Made by a program: the position numbers and the translations under genes
Shown here: in pieces, positions 23,238 to 32,370 of the stretch
How positions within the stretch are numbered: the stretch's first letter is position 1
Layout of the letters: each line of letters starts with the position of its first letter
The notes under the pieces: generated by a model
What the model was told of the DNA's origin: nothing
The model's database searches: none
The model's input: only the letters and a program-made list of their open reading frames with translations
Source: Cytophagales bacterium
GTDB lineage: Bacteria; Bacteroidota; Bacteroidia; Cytophagales; Thermoflexibacteraceae
Assembly (NCBI GenBank): GCA_004294445.1
Contig: REAZ01000035.1
Span: 1 to 38,393, forward strand
DNA length: 38,393 nucleotides
Direction of reading: 5' to 3'

Positions 23238-24086
23238 ATGAAAATTATAGCTTATTTGTGCCTGTTACTTTGGGCAGGGAGTAGTGATATTGATATTGGT
23301 AAGATAGCCAAAATCAACCAGTTAAAAGCAGAGGCAGAGGCTGCTTATAAGAACAAACAGTACAATGTAGCCATCAAAAGATACGAAGAACTTCTCAAAC
23401 TTGATGTTAAAGAAGAGGCTGTTTTGCTTAATATGGCTCATTCTTACTTTAGCATCCAAGACACTACCAAAGCCAAAGAGTTTTACGGAAAACTTATGGC
23501 TTCAAATGATAAATACACCAAGTCGGTTGCTAACCAGCAAATAGGAGTCATTAAGGCAAATAATAAAAATTACCAAGAATCTTTACTTTCATTCAAAGAG
23601 GCACTCAAGGCTATGCCCGAAAATGAGGAAGCAAGGCATAACTACGAGTTAGTGAAAAAACTATTGGAGCAGCAAAAAAAGCAGCAACAGCAGCAAAAGC
23701 AAGATAAAAACGAAAATAAGGACAAAGAGAAGGAAAATAAAGAAAAGGAACAGCAACAAAAGGAGCAACAGCAAAAAGACCAAAAGCAAAAACAAGACGA
23801 ACAAGGGGACAAAAAAGACAAAGCTGATAAGAAAGAGCAAGAGGGGAAAGACGACAAGGAAGAGAAGAAAAAACAGGGAGAGAAAGATGAGCAAAGCGAC
23901 AAAAAAGGGAAAGAGGAGGAAAAAGAAACCAATGAAAAACGTTCGCAACGCCTACAAAAAATGAACCTTACCGAAGACCAAGCAAAAACTATCTTGGACG
24001 CAATGAAGAATAATGAAGTACAGTATCTTCAGCAAAACAAGAAAAAAACGACCAAGAAGCCCGAAAAAGGCAAACCTGATTGGTAG
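23238..24086 (+). CDS. BatC-like TPR protein with Lys/Gln/Glu-rich region
   Basis: This 282-residue protein opens with a short signal-like helix (MKIIAYLCLLLWAG). Three tetratricopeptide repeats span about 25-140. A low-complexity stretch of Lys, Gln, Glu and Asp runs from about 143 to 235. A conserved C-terminus follows, with LTEDQAKTILDAMKNNEVQYLQQ and the terminal GKPDW. That architecture and ending match the BatC (aerotolerance) TPR proteins of Bacteroidota, which normally stand beside batA, batB, batD, batE and a MoxR ATPase. None of those genes is here, so this copy is isolated. The repetitive codons (AAA, CAA, GAA) produce long spurious open frames on the opposite strand. Confidence 0.78.
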   Translation: MKIIAYLCLLLWAGSSDIDIGKIAKINQLKAEAEAAYKNKQYNVAIKRYEELLKLDVKEEAVLLNMAHSYFSIQDTTKAKEFYGKLMASNDKYTKSVANQQIGVIKANNKNYQESLLSFKEALKAMPENEEARHNYELVKKLLEQQKKQQQQQKQDKNENKDKEKENKEKEQQQKEQQQKDQKQKQDEQGDKKDKADKKEQEGKDDKEEKKKQGEKDEQSDKKGKEEEKETNEKRSQRLQKMNLTEDQAKTILDAMKNNEVQYLQQNKKKTTKKPEKGKPDW

Positions 24087-24109
24087 GGAAATCTTTATTT
24101 ATATGTTTT

Positions 24110-25003
24110 TTATTCTTCCAAAACGTCAATATCTGTAATCAATACTCTTTTAGAGATTTGTTGCCCTGTGGGGGTCATGGCAAGCCCTCCCAAAGCCGTT
24201 TCTTTGTAGCGGTCTTCCATTGCTTGCCCTATTTCGCCCATAGCGGCTATGCACTCATCTACAGGGATTACTGCGTTTACGTTGGCTAAAGCTATTTGGG
24301 CTGAAGAATACGCAATAGCGGCAGCACTTGCATTACGCACCACGCAAGGCACTTCCACCAGCCCCGCTACGGGGTCGCATACCAAGCCGAGCATACATTG
24401 GATAGTAATAGCAACGGCACTAAATACCTGATTAACACTTCCGCCTAAGGCATAGACTACTGCTCCAGCCCCCATTGCTGCTGCCGTTCCTGTTTCTGCT
24501 TGGCAACCACCTACAGCGCCCGCTATAGATGCATTACGCTCAATAATGAGTGCTATTCCCGCACTTACAAGCATAGCCTCAAGCATTTTTTGGTCATCTA
24601 TCTGATGAATTTCCTGCAAAGTAACCAAAATACCCGGCATGATGCCCGAAGCACCTGCCGTAGGTGCTGCCACTATTCTTCCCATGCAAGAGTTTACCTC
24701 TTTGGCAGCCAATGCCCTTGCTATCAGTTTTTTAAATGCTGGCGACAGCACGTCTATCGGATAATTATATACCTTTTTCCCGCCATTGTCAATCATGCCC
24801 GACCGAGAAGTAGTATCTTGGGTAAGCCCCGTCTGCACCGCATCGCGCATCACCGCATAGGCATAGAGCAAGCCGCCCCAAATCTCCTCCTCTGTCCGCC
24901 CCTTTTGTACTATTTCGTATGTCAGAACGGGCAAGTACAAAGGAAAATTATTTTCTTCACATTCTTTTTTCCAGCTTTTAAAATCGTCAAAAAGGATACT
25001 CAT
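24110..25003 (-). CDS. sdaAA: L-serine dehydratase, alpha subunit
   Basis: This cytosolic enzyme carries the catalytic part of the iron-sulphur L-serine dehydratase (serine to pyruvate and ammonia). At 297 residues it has the length of a separate alpha subunit. Conserved blocks include SCMGRIVAAPTAGASGIMPG, GAVGGCQAETGTAAAM and LGLVCDPVAGLVEVPC, with Cys106, Cys167, Cys209 and Cys220, three of which should hold the 4Fe-4S cluster. The beta subunit (ACT-domain half) is not fused and not adjacent, so it must lie elsewhere in the genome. It converges with the BatC-like gene and diverges from DUF6913. A TATCTTTA near 25036-25043 may be its -7 element. Confidence 0.92.
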   Translation of the reverse strand: MSILFDDFKSWKKECEENNFPLYLPVLTYEIVQKGRTEEEIWGGLLYAYAVMRDAVQTGLTQDTTSRSGMIDNGGKKVYNYPIDVLSPAFKKLIARALAAKEVNSCMGRIVAAPTAGASGIMPGILVTLQEIHQIDDQKMLEAMLVSAGIALIIERNASIAGAVGGCQAETGTAAAMGAGAVVYALGGSVNQVFSAVAITIQCMLGLVCDPVAGLVEVPCVVRNASAAAIAYSSAQIALANVNAVIPVDECIAAMGEIGQAMEDRYKETALGGLAMTPTGQQISKRVLITDIDVLEE

Positions 25004-25078
25004 CTTTGTAATATGGTTTTTTAGTAAAAATCTTAGTAAAGATAGTGAAAAACATCATTAGAAATAAGAGTGAAATAC

Positions 25079-25086
25079 TAAATTTG
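25079..25086 (+). promoter_or_regulatory. -7 element TAAATTTG for the DUF6913-dapA operon
   Basis: An exact TAnnTTTG match 44 bases before the ATG at 25130 has a predicted transcript start near 25093. A -33 TTTG is not seen. Confidence 0.55.
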
Positions 25087-25129
25087 CAACTGATTTATTA
25101 AGAGAAGAAAATTAAATGACGCATCAGGA

Positions 25130-25666
25130 ATGAATTTTATCAAAAAAACTTTTTTGGATTGGAAAATTAAAAAGGCTATAAACTTACAAAAAAATATCCG
25201 CCGCCAAACCCTTAACTATGATGAAGCCTCAATCATAGGTGTATTACTGAAATCTGAAGACCCTGCTATGACGCAAGCAGTGCAGAACTTCTTGCAGCGA
25301 TTAGCCAAAGACCATAAGAAAGTAACCGTTGTTGTCTATCATACAACTTCTGAAAATGTTATAAATTTCCAATTTCAGCACTATTCCTTCACAGAAAAAG
25401 AAATAGACAATTGGGGGAGTATTCGTTCGGAAATTGTAGAAAATTTTATCCTCCAATCTTTTGACTATTTGTACTGTATCAGTAAGGAAGAGGAACCAGT
25501 TTTTCAATATATCTTGGCAAAAAGCCAAGCAAAATGTAGGATAGGCAAGTATAACCCAAAAAATGAAGTTTTTTTTGAAATGATGATAAACCAAAAACCA
25601 GAACAAGGCATAGATATTTTTATAGAACAGGCTTTACATTACACTAAATCAATTACTTATAACTAA
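25130..25666 (+). CDS. DUF6913 family protein
   Basis: This is a 178-residue soluble protein with a basic amphipathic N-terminus (FIKKTFLDWKIKKAI), then an alternating alpha/beta pattern with ASIIGVLLKSED, VTVVVYHT and FDYLYCIS. It fits the Bacteroidota-specific DUF6913 family, whose role is unknown. Its stop codon is immediately followed by the dapA ATG with no spacer. This adjacency is one I recall as recurrent in the phylum, and it suggests coupled translation and a link to lysine or cell-wall precursor supply. Confidence 0.8.
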   Translation: MNFIKKTFLDWKIKKAINLQKNIRRQTLNYDEASIIGVLLKSEDPAMTQAVQNFLQRLAKDHKKVTVVVYHTTSENVINFQFQHYSFTEKEIDNWGSIRSEIVENFILQSFDYLYCISKEEEPVFQYILAKSQAKCRIGKYNPKNEVFFEMMINQKPEQGIDIFIEQALHYTKSITYN

Positions 25667-26542
25667 ATGACAACTAATCATTGGAAAGGCGTAGGCGTAG
25701 CTTTGGTTACTCCGTTTAATGCTGATGAAACTATAGACTATAAAAGTTTATTAAAATTACTACAACATACCGAAAATCATGTAGATTATTGGGTAGTGCA
25801 TGGTACTACAGGCGAAGCAGTAACTACTTCCTCAGAAGAAAAAGCGCAAATACTCCAATTTGTCAAAGCCAATAACCCCAAGAACGTGCCTATTATGTAC
25901 GGCTTAGGTGGCAACAATACTCGCCATGTCATAGAAGAACTTAATCGCATCAATTTTGATGGTGTCGGAGCTATTTTGTCGGTATCTCCCTATTATAATA
26001 AGCCCTCTCAGAGCGGCATTGTTAAGCATTACCAAGCCATCGCAGACCATGCACCTGTGCCTATTATGCTTTATAATGTGCCAGGACGCACTTCTTCGAA
26101 TATATCAGTAGAAGCTACTATCACACTTTCCCAGCACCCTAATATCTTGGGCATTAAGGAAGCATCTGGCAATTTGGTGCAATGTATGCAAATAGCCAAA
26201 GATAAACCTCACAATTTTTTACTCCTTTCTGGTGATGATTTGCTCACTGTGCCTTCGGTGAGTTTTGGTGCAGTTGGCGTAATTTCGGTCTTGGCAAATG
26301 CACTTCCAAAAGAGTTCTGCCAGATGGTGCATTTAGCCCTTCACGGTAACTATGCCGAAGCTACTTCCTTGCTCTATCGTTTTTTAGCACTCAATGATTT
26401 GATGTATGTAGAAGGCAATCCTGTGGGAATCAAATCTTTGATGGAAATAATGGGAATATGCGGAGCAACGGTCAGACCGCCAATGGACAAGGCTTCTATG
26501 GGCTTGAGCAAGAAGATAGAAGACGCTTTGAAAGAATTTTAA
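25667..26542 (+). CDS. dapA: 4-hydroxy-tetrahydrodipicolinate synthase
   Basis: This enzyme condenses pyruvate with aspartate semialdehyde, the first committed step to diaminopimelate and lysine, and so feeds peptidoglycan. The 291-residue TIM barrel keeps every key residue: the Schiff-base Lys164 (GIKEASGN), the triad Tyr136 (LYNVPGRTS), Thr48 (GTTGE) and Tyr110 (SPYYNKP), and Arg141 that binds the substrate carboxylate. It is the second gene of the DUF6913 operon, with ATG directly at the upstream stop. Its stop lies 7 bases from that of the convergent kinase gene, with no hairpin between. Confidence 0.97.
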   Translation: MTTNHWKGVGVALVTPFNADETIDYKSLLKLLQHTENHVDYWVVHGTTGEAVTTSSEEKAQILQFVKANNPKNVPIMYGLGGNNTRHVIEELNRINFDGVGAILSVSPYYNKPSQSGIVKHYQAIADHAPVPIMLYNVPGRTSSNISVEATITLSQHPNILGIKEASGNLVQCMQIAKDKPHNFLLLSGDDLLTVPSVSFGAVGVISVLANALPKEFCQMVHLALHGNYAEATSLLYRFLALNDLMYVEGNPVGIKSLMEIMGICGATVRPPMDKASMGLSKKIEDALKEF

Positions 26543-26549
26543 TATTTTC

Positions 26550-29500
26550 CTATCGGGCAATGAGTCGGAGTTCAGGCTTTTCCTTTTCAAGGATAGTGGT
26601 ATTTATCAGAGGTAACTCTATAAAAAATGAAGTCCCTAAGTTTTCTTCAGTTTCAAACCAAATTTTGCCACCTGCGTGTTCGATGCCCCGCTTTGCCAAA
26701 GCCAAGCCAATGCCCGACCCTGTAAATTTGGTACTGAAGTTAGGTAGAAATACTTTGTGGCGGATTGCCTCTGTAATGCCTATGCCATTATCTGCAATTT
26801 CTATGATGATATTGTGCATTCCTGATAGTTTCAGAAATACAACTATTTCAGGTAATCTATCATTTGGCACAGCCTGAATCCCGTTGATAATCAAGTTAGT
26901 AAATATACGCCCCATCAGTTGCTTATCTCCATTCACCCAAAACTTGCCTTCTGGTATATTCATCAAAATTTTGGCATTACTATCATTTTCATAAAGTTGT
27001 ACGGTCTGCTGTATCACTTCTACTATTTCAAATTCTTCATTTTGCGGAATCGGCATATTGGCAAAAGACGAAAATGAAGTAGCAATATCACTCAATATAT
27101 CCACCTGCATCAATAACGTTTCCAATGATTTATCTATCCGAGGGTTATTTTCAGCAATCACCCGCCTGATATGTTGCAAAGTAAGTTTCATTGGTGTAAG
27201 CGGATTCTTTATTTCATGGGCTACTTGCTTTGCCATTTCCCGCCAAGCAGACTCTTTTTCACTTTTGGAAAGTGCATCTTTGCTTTCCTCAAGCTGTAGT
27301 AACATTTTATTATACGCCCCCACGAGCAAGCCTATTTCATCATCAGATTTATATTCAAGCGGCTCGTTATGCACGTTTAGCGTTGTCCCTCGCAACCTCT
27401 GAGTAATGATTCGCAGGGGGGCAGTAAGGATATGAGAAGCAAAATAGGAAAGCACCAACAGACCGATGAACGTAAAGGTAAATACGTTGAGGATAGTTGC
27501 TATTACATTTATAATCTGCACTTCCGATTCTTTCTGCGACTCAAAGAAAGGCAATCCAATAATGCCAAGAATTTCTCCTTCATTGCTTTTTATGCTTGCA
27601 TAAACAGAATTGTATTCGAGCGAACCAATAGACTCTGTAAGCATGATACGGCTTTGATGCTCATCTATTATTTGCATAAGTGCCTGTGGGTTAATGAGTT
27701 CACTCAATAATCCATTTTCGTAAATAAGTGGCTGACTCGCCCCTATGAGCTTGCCCGAACTGCCATACAAGTTTATTTCCGTTTGAGTAAGACGTGCCAA
27801 ATCTGTTACTCTATTGAGGAGTTGTTCTCTGCTTGCATCATTTTTTTGGTATTCTTCCAAATTATTAGACAGATTCACAGAAACGTTTTCGGCTACTTTG
27901 ATATATTCATCTTTGATGGCATTCTTGTTATCAGAATTTAAAATACTGATAATCAGAACACTAATCAGAAGTAGCGGCAGAAAGAAAGCAGCGTTCAAGA
28001 ATAATTGGATACGCCCTGCAAAGTTAAAATGGATCCTTACGTGCTGATAATACCATTCATAGAATAGCAAAAAGGAGAGTTTGAAAAGTATGAGCAGTAG
28101 AAACAAGAATGAGAAATTAGAAATAATGTGTTTGAAAGGGTAAATCTCAGAGGTAACTACTACCTGCTTCCCTTCATTTCCCTTTACCAAAAAATGTCTA
28201 TGGTCATTTACTACTACCTCACTTTCAGGGTCTTGGTCGTTAAAGTAGTTTAAGAAACTTTTATCGTAGCCAAAATTTCCGAAGCTATCCCATAATTTTT
28301 TATCCTTATAGATAGCATAGCTAAGGTTAATAGTTTCATAGTAGTCTGCAAATTTTTTATCCAAAAACAATCGTGGATAAACGCTATTTGGAACTACCTT
28401 TTTCGAGGTAAGGTCTATGATAATCTTCCCTACCTGCACTCCCTTGCGGTCTATGTCTATGAAAGCCAAATATCGTTTCACATTAGCGGGCAGGTCATTA
28501 ATGAAGTATATTTGAGGAACTTCCGTTTTATATTTTTCTAAATTGAATTTCTCAAAAAGGGTGTTGTACGGAAGGTCATAGTTATAGGGCTGACCATTGC
28601 TGTTAAAAAGTAGAATATTAATATCATATTTGTCGAAATAGCTGTCCAAATGTTGCTTTTTTACCTTCTGAATCACCAAATCGATAGGGGCAAGCGAAGA
28701 AAGCATCCGAGTAGAAATAATTTGGTCTTCTTTTATTTTCTTTATCGTTGCATTGAGCAAAAACTCTCCTAACTTATCATTGCCTATTAATATCCTGTTG
28801 GCAAACTTCGCTTTGTTGTCAATATCCATTCTGTTCTCAAAAATATAATTGGAGTATGCCCCAAGCACAGCCGAAATCAACGCATTGAAAAACAAATAGA
28901 TATACGTAAAGAAAGTGATAGAACGTATTTCTCTAAAAAATCGAAAGAAGATAATAACTGATATATATAACACATTAAGAATAAGCACTACAGCGTTAGT
29001 ATGATGAAGAATAAACGATAGCAAGACGTAAAAAAACGAACTAATACCAATGCAAATTATTATCTGTTTATCAGTAAGCAAAGCAGACAAGGCTAAACGA
29101 GAGGCAACGTGGCAAATGAAAAAATATACGAAAGAAGCCATTACAAAAACGAACAAGCAGCTTATTTTCAATATATTATAATTTAGCTCGGAAGTAATGT
29201 CTAACCTAATCTGAGAATTAAAATAGATAGTTTCTAAGATAAGGTACTGCAAGTGCAAGGCAAAAAAAGTAAAGGTAAAAGTCAATACTACAAAAACAGA
29301 TTTGCGAAAAATTGAAAGTTGTGATAATGCCTCATAGTTAAACATTTTTTGATGATAAATATAAAGATAGATAGCTATGATGCACAGTAAAAAAATATTG
29401 AGAAATAAGTCGCCCAAAGATGGCGAAATAGCAGAAGAGGCATATATTTTCGCATTAAAAAGATCATATTTTGCCAAGCCTGAAGGCACATTAAAAAATA

Positions 29501-30281
29501 ACATAATTAGTCGTACACTCAGAGAAGACACGATAAGCCAAATAAAACCTTCTAAGGCTTTATCTTCCTCCAAGTAGGCGAGGAGTTTCCTTCTGATATG
29601 AATAAATGTAAAAAAAACAACTAATAAAGAACTGATGAGCAAGCAATCTTTTTGAGATAACAAGACTGAATAATCATAATTTTCGGAGAAAATGATAGAA
29701 AATAAATACCTCCCATCTCCTGCCTTGACTGCTGTGCCTTCGGAGGAGTTAATGCTCACACTTGCCTTATCGTCTGGGAAAATATCTGAATTTAAGATAA
29801 ATTTTTTAAGGTACTGATTATCAATTTTATATCGCTGATAAATAGGAATAGCTACAACCAAAGAATAGCGGTCTAATTTCCCATTAAACCGCATATTTTC
29901 CTTTACCATCGCAAAAACTCCATTTTTCCCTTCCGTTACAAATTCCAAAAATTTGCCCGTCAAGTTTTCTGCGTTAATTGCGTATTTATAATCTGTCCAA
30001 TAAACTATTTGCTCATTTTTATACACTAAGATAGGGTATTTGCCACTATATACGATATTTTGGAAGGAGATAACATCTTGATTTTGAAGTGATAACTGAT
30101 TTTTAAAATCTTTAAGGGAGTTGTGGGCTATCTCAAATTCTTCTTGCAAATTATTTGTTACCTTACTTACATACTTTTCGGTAGGCGAAGTAAAGAAATC
30201 AAACTCCACATAACTAAGAAGTCCTGTGAGCAACAAGAAGAAAAAAACAAGCGCGGAATGAAAATACGGTGGTAATTTCAT
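26550..30281 (-). CDS. Large NtrY-like sensor histidine kinase
   Basis: This 1243-residue membrane kinase starts with a first helix (8-25) and a sensor loop. A block of about eight to nine membrane helices follows (roughly 205-480), then a second large periplasmic region (about 490-720). Two more helices frame a smaller sensor (about 730-945), and a HAMP linker is at about 950-1000. The HisKA box has His1022 (VAHEIKNPLTP), and the HATPase domain shows NLIINGIQAV, IADNGIGI and GSGIGLALAKRGIEHAGG. The VAHEIKNPLTPM signature and order are NtrY-like. The polytopic block between the two sensor regions makes it unusually long. No response regulator (NtrX-type) is adjacent, so its output is unknown. 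Confidence 0.9.
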   Translation of the reverse strand: MKLPPYFHSALVFFFLLLTGLLSYVEFDFFTSPTEKYVSKVTNNLQEEFEIAHNSLKDFKNQLSLQNQDVISFQNIVYSGKYPILVYKNEQIVYWTDYKYAINAENLTGKFLEFVTEGKNGVFAMVKENMRFNGKLDRYSLVVAIPIYQRYKIDNQYLKKFILNSDIFPDDKASVSINSSEGTAVKAGDGRYLFSIIFSENYDYSVLLSQKDCLLISSLLVVFFTFIHIRRKLLAYLEEDKALEGFIWLIVSSLSVRLIMLFFNVPSGLAKYDLFNAKIYASSAISPSLGDLFLNIFLLCIIAIYLYIYHQKMFNYEALSQLSIFRKSVFVVLTFTFTFFALHLQYLILETIYFNSQIRLDITSELNYNILKISCLFVFVMASFVYFFICHVASRLALSALLTDKQIIICIGISSFFYVLLSFILHHTNAVVLILNVLYISVIIFFRFFREIRSITFFTYIYLFFNALISAVLGAYSNYIFENRMDIDNKAKFANRILIGNDKLGEFLLNATIKKIKEDQIISTRMLSSLAPIDLVIQKVKKQHLDSYFDKYDINILLFNSNGQPYNYDLPYNTLFEKFNLEKYKTEVPQIYFINDLPANVKRYLAFIDIDRKGVQVGKIIIDLTSKKVVPNSVYPRLFLDKKFADYYETINLSYAIYKDKKLWDSFGNFGYDKSFLNYFNDQDPESEVVVNDHRHFLVKGNEGKQVVVTSEIYPFKHIISNFSFLFLLLILFKLSFLLFYEWYYQHVRIHFNFAGRIQLFLNAAFFLPLLLISVLIISILNSDNKNAIKDEYIKVAENVSVNLSNNLEEYQKNDASREQLLNRVTDLARLTQTEINLYGSSGKLIGASQPLIYENGLLSELINPQALMQIIDEHQSRIMLTESIGSLEYNSVYASIKSNEGEILGIIGLPFFESQKESEVQIINVIATILNVFTFTFIGLLVLSYFASHILTAPLRIITQRLRGTTLNVHNEPLEYKSDDEIGLLVGAYNKMLLQLEESKDALSKSEKESAWREMAKQVAHEIKNPLTPMKLTLQHIRRVIAENNPRIDKSLETLLMQVDILSDIATSFSSFANMPIPQNEEFEIVEVIQQTVQLYENDSNAKILMNIPEGKFWVNGDKQLMGRIFTNLIINGIQAVPNDRLPEIVVFLKLSGMHNIIIEIADNGIGITEAIRHKVFLPNFSTKFTGSGIGLALAKRGIEHAGGKIWFETEENLGTSFFIELPLINTTILEKEKPELRLIAR

Positions 30282-30337
30282 TGAAAATATGTTAAGATAC
30301 TTGAACTACTCAAAAATCATGCTGTTATTCATCAAAT

Positions 30338-30374
30338 AAAAAAAGTGCCAAGTTTTCAGACTTGACACTTTTTT
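30338..30374 (-). terminator. Terminator of gldN
   Basis: AAAAAAGTGCCAAGT (ending 30353) pairs with ACTTGACACTTTTTT (30360-30374) with a single wobble mismatch and a 6-base loop. On the minus strand the stem is followed by TTTTTTTATTTG. It separates gldN from the kinase gene. Confidence 0.85.
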
Positions 30375-30398
30375 CAGAACGCAGCGAGATATTTGTTC

Positions 30399-31286
30399 CT
30401 AATACTCCCAAAACTCTGTTTCAAAATCTACTAATTGATGCTCTAACTGCATAGAAGCTACAATAGCGGACTTATCAGTTCCATAAATATCTTGAATCCA
30501 TGCATCGTCAGGATTAGAATATCTTTCCATGTGTGCGGCATAAAGTGTCAAATCAAATGCTTCGGACAAGTTGCGATGCTCACGAGGGTTGTTAGAATCG
30601 TTGTACCAAATAGCACTTCCGTTATCTTTGAAAACATTTTCAACTAATTCTTTGTAGGAGAAAGCAGCAATTTCTTGGTCTATGCCCTTGGCAGTATTCT
30701 TTTCAGCAGGCAAAATAAGCGTAATTGCCTGAATATCACGATACCAACGAGAACGCTTCTTGTCAAAAATAAGGTCTATCCTGATACGCAAAATGCTAAT
30801 ATCTTTTGGAAAAAACTCATTGCTTGAAGCAGGTGCCGCTGCCGCTGCATCTTTGTCTCCGCCGCCGCCATCTGCACTTTCGTCCCAGCCCGAATCTCCC
30901 CATCCGTCATCAGCCCCAAAGCCCATCGCCTTTTCTTCTTCACTCAAGCCCTCATCAGCACCCGGTATAGTAAGATTTTCGATAAAACTCTCATAACTCA
31001 TACGAGTATTAAGAGAATCATTCTGATAAGGACGCAAGATACCCGCCTTAACAGCCTCGATGATTACTTTGGTAATCTCATTATTTTTGGCAAAAAAGGG
31101 CTTGTTTTGCTTTTCTTTGCAGTCCATACGCACCCAAACCGTTCTCCTCCAGAGTTGGTCGTCTTCGTGAATCGGACGTAGCGAATTGATGTTATAACCG
31201 AACTCATCTTTCTCTTGTGCCATTGCTACACCTGCAAGGGCGATAAAAAGTGCAAAGAGAGAAGAAATTTTTTGTGTAATTTTCAT
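30399..31286 (-). CDS. gldN: GldN/PorN, type IX secretion system component
   Basis: This 295-residue secreted protein is cleaved near AMAQ (residue 24). GldN (PorN) works with GldK, GldL and GldM in the periplasmic ring and motor of the type IX secretion/gliding machine. Evidence: SLRPIHEDDQLWRRTVW with WVRMDCKEKQNKPF near the start, FFPKDISILRIRIDLIFDKKRSRWYRDIQAI in the middle (quoted in parts of the family pattern), and the closing LVDFETEFWEY, which mirrors the FEHDxWxY end of known GldN. Residues about 115-155 form an insert rich in Gly, Asp, Trp and Ala that is not part of the core. gldK, gldL and gldM are not next to it. Confidence 0.85.
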   Translation of the reverse strand: MKITQKISSLFALFIALAGVAMAQEKDEFGYNINSLRPIHEDDQLWRRTVWVRMDCKEKQNKPFFAKNNEITKVIIEAVKAGILRPYQNDSLNTRMSYESFIENLTIPGADEGLSEEEKAMGFGADDGWGDSGWDESADGGGGDKDAAAAAPASSNEFFPKDISILRIRIDLIFDKKRSRWYRDIQAITLILPAEKNTAKGIDQEIAAFSYKELVENVFKDNGSAIWYNDSNNPREHRNLSEAFDLTLYAAHMERYSNPDDAWIQDIYGTDKSAIVASMQLEHQLVDFETEFWEY

Positions 31287-31589
31287 AGAATATTGCTTTT
31301 AGATATACTATCCCTAAACTATATAAGAGTTACAAAAATAAAGTTTTTCTTTCGATTTAATAGCTAATTTTTTAAAAAGTAACCAATAAAAAAAGAAATT
31401 ATCTTTTCTAAACTGTCTAAATTAGCCAAACAATTTTTGTACCGCAATTTATTTAAAAAAAATTCTATTCGCTGTATCTTTTCACTTCTCTCTGCCATTA
31501 TGCCTTCAGAGTTTTAACAGATGGATTAAAGCTTTCACCGCTATAAACAAGTAAAAAATTATTTTTCACATTAAACCGCATTTAAAATT
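31287..31589 (-). promoter_or_regulatory. Divergent gldN/tonB control region with minus-strand -7 element
   Basis: Plus-strand CAAAAATA at 31333-31340 reads TATTTTTG, a TAnnTTTG match about 45 bases before the gldN ATG. For the plus-strand tonB-like gene only a near match TATCTTTT (31475-31482) is visible. The rest of this 303-base gap is AT-rich without a gene. Confidence 0.45.
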
Positions 31590-32267
31590 ATGGATTATTT
31601 CAGCAAAAGTAGTTGGAGCAAAGGCTGGGGCTTGCGTTTCAATTTGGGTTTAGTCATCAGTCTGTCGCTTACGCTTGTAGCCTTTGAGTGGAAAAGCTAC
31701 GGAGAGCAAAAAGTAGCTATCGTTGGTACATTGGAAAAGGACAATGAGCAGATTATTGAGATTCCTAACACAATTCAGCAACCGCCAAAGCCGCCTATGC
31801 TTGTGCAGCCAGAAATTGTAGAGATTCCCAATGACGACGTGGAGGAGAACATAGAAGTAGATTTGAGCGTGGAAATCAACGAGCAAACTGCTGTAGTAGC
31901 TCCTGTATTTATTCCTAAAAAACCAATGGAAGTTGTAGAAGAAGAAGCCGAAGTGGTATTTACTGTAGTAGAAAATAATGCCGAACCCGAGGGCGGCATG
32001 GAAGCCTTCTACAAATATCTGGGCAAAGCACTCAAATACCCTTCCCAAGCTAAACGTATGGGCGTGGAAGGCAAGGTGTATGTGCAGTTTGTGGTCGAGA
32101 AAGATGGTAGCCTTACTGACATCAAAATAGTAAAAGGTATCGGGGCGGGCTGCGATGAAGAAGCAGGAAGAGTAGTTACCGAAGCCAAAAAATGGAACCC
32201 TGGCAAGCAAAGAGGTCGCCCTGTCCGCCAAAGAATGGTGATTCCTATCATTTTCAAATTAGGGTAA
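31590..32267 (+). CDS. TonB-family energy transducer
   Basis: This 225-residue inner-membrane protein couples the proton motive force to outer-membrane receptors. One membrane helix lies near the N-terminus (FNLGLVISLSLTLVAFEW, about 17-34). A proline- and acid-rich periplasmic spacer follows (QQPPKPPMLVQPEIVEIP, then repeated EVVEEEAEVV). A C-terminal TonB domain (about 135-225) has FYKYLGKALKYPSQAKRMGV, EGKVYVQFVVEKDGSL and KKWNPGKQRGRPVRQR. The acidic rather than Lys-rich spacer is usual for Bacteroidota TonB. It precedes an ExbD gene by 103 bases containing a stem-loop. ExbB is not present in the window. Confidence 0.92.
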   Translation: MDYFSKSSWSKGWGLRFNLGLVISLSLTLVAFEWKSYGEQKVAIVGTLEKDNEQIIEIPNTIQQPPKPPMLVQPEIVEIPNDDVEENIEVDLSVEINEQTAVVAPVFIPKKPMEVVEEEAEVVFTVVENNAEPEGGMEAFYKYLGKALKYPSQAKRMGVEGKVYVQFVVEKDGSLTDIKIVKGIGAGCDEEAGRVVTEAKKWNPGKQRGRPVRQRMVIPIIFKLG

Positions 32268-32274
32268 ATGCTTT

Positions 32275-32330
32275 GAGGTTTGAAATATTTTAAGATTTGT
32301 CAAATCAAAAATTTTCAAACCTCATTTTTA
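32275..32330 (+). terminator. Stem-loop between tonB-like and exbD-like genes
   Basis: GAGGTTTGAAA (32275-32285) pairs with TTTCAAACCTC (32313-32323), then ATTTTTATTTTTC. The 27-base loop contains its own palindrome, GATTTGTCAAATC (32294-32306). This can end tonB transcription or reduce read-through into exbD, setting unequal levels of the two proteins. Confidence 0.65.
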
Positions 32331-32370
32331 TTTTTCAAAGCAATTTCTAAACATTCAAACCTCTAATACT

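Noticed and set aside
23642..23948. Two minus-strand frames of Phe/Ser/Cys- and Leu/Phe-rich sequence
   Set aside because: They are the complement of the Lys/Gln/Glu repeat codons of the BatC-like gene and are low complexity.
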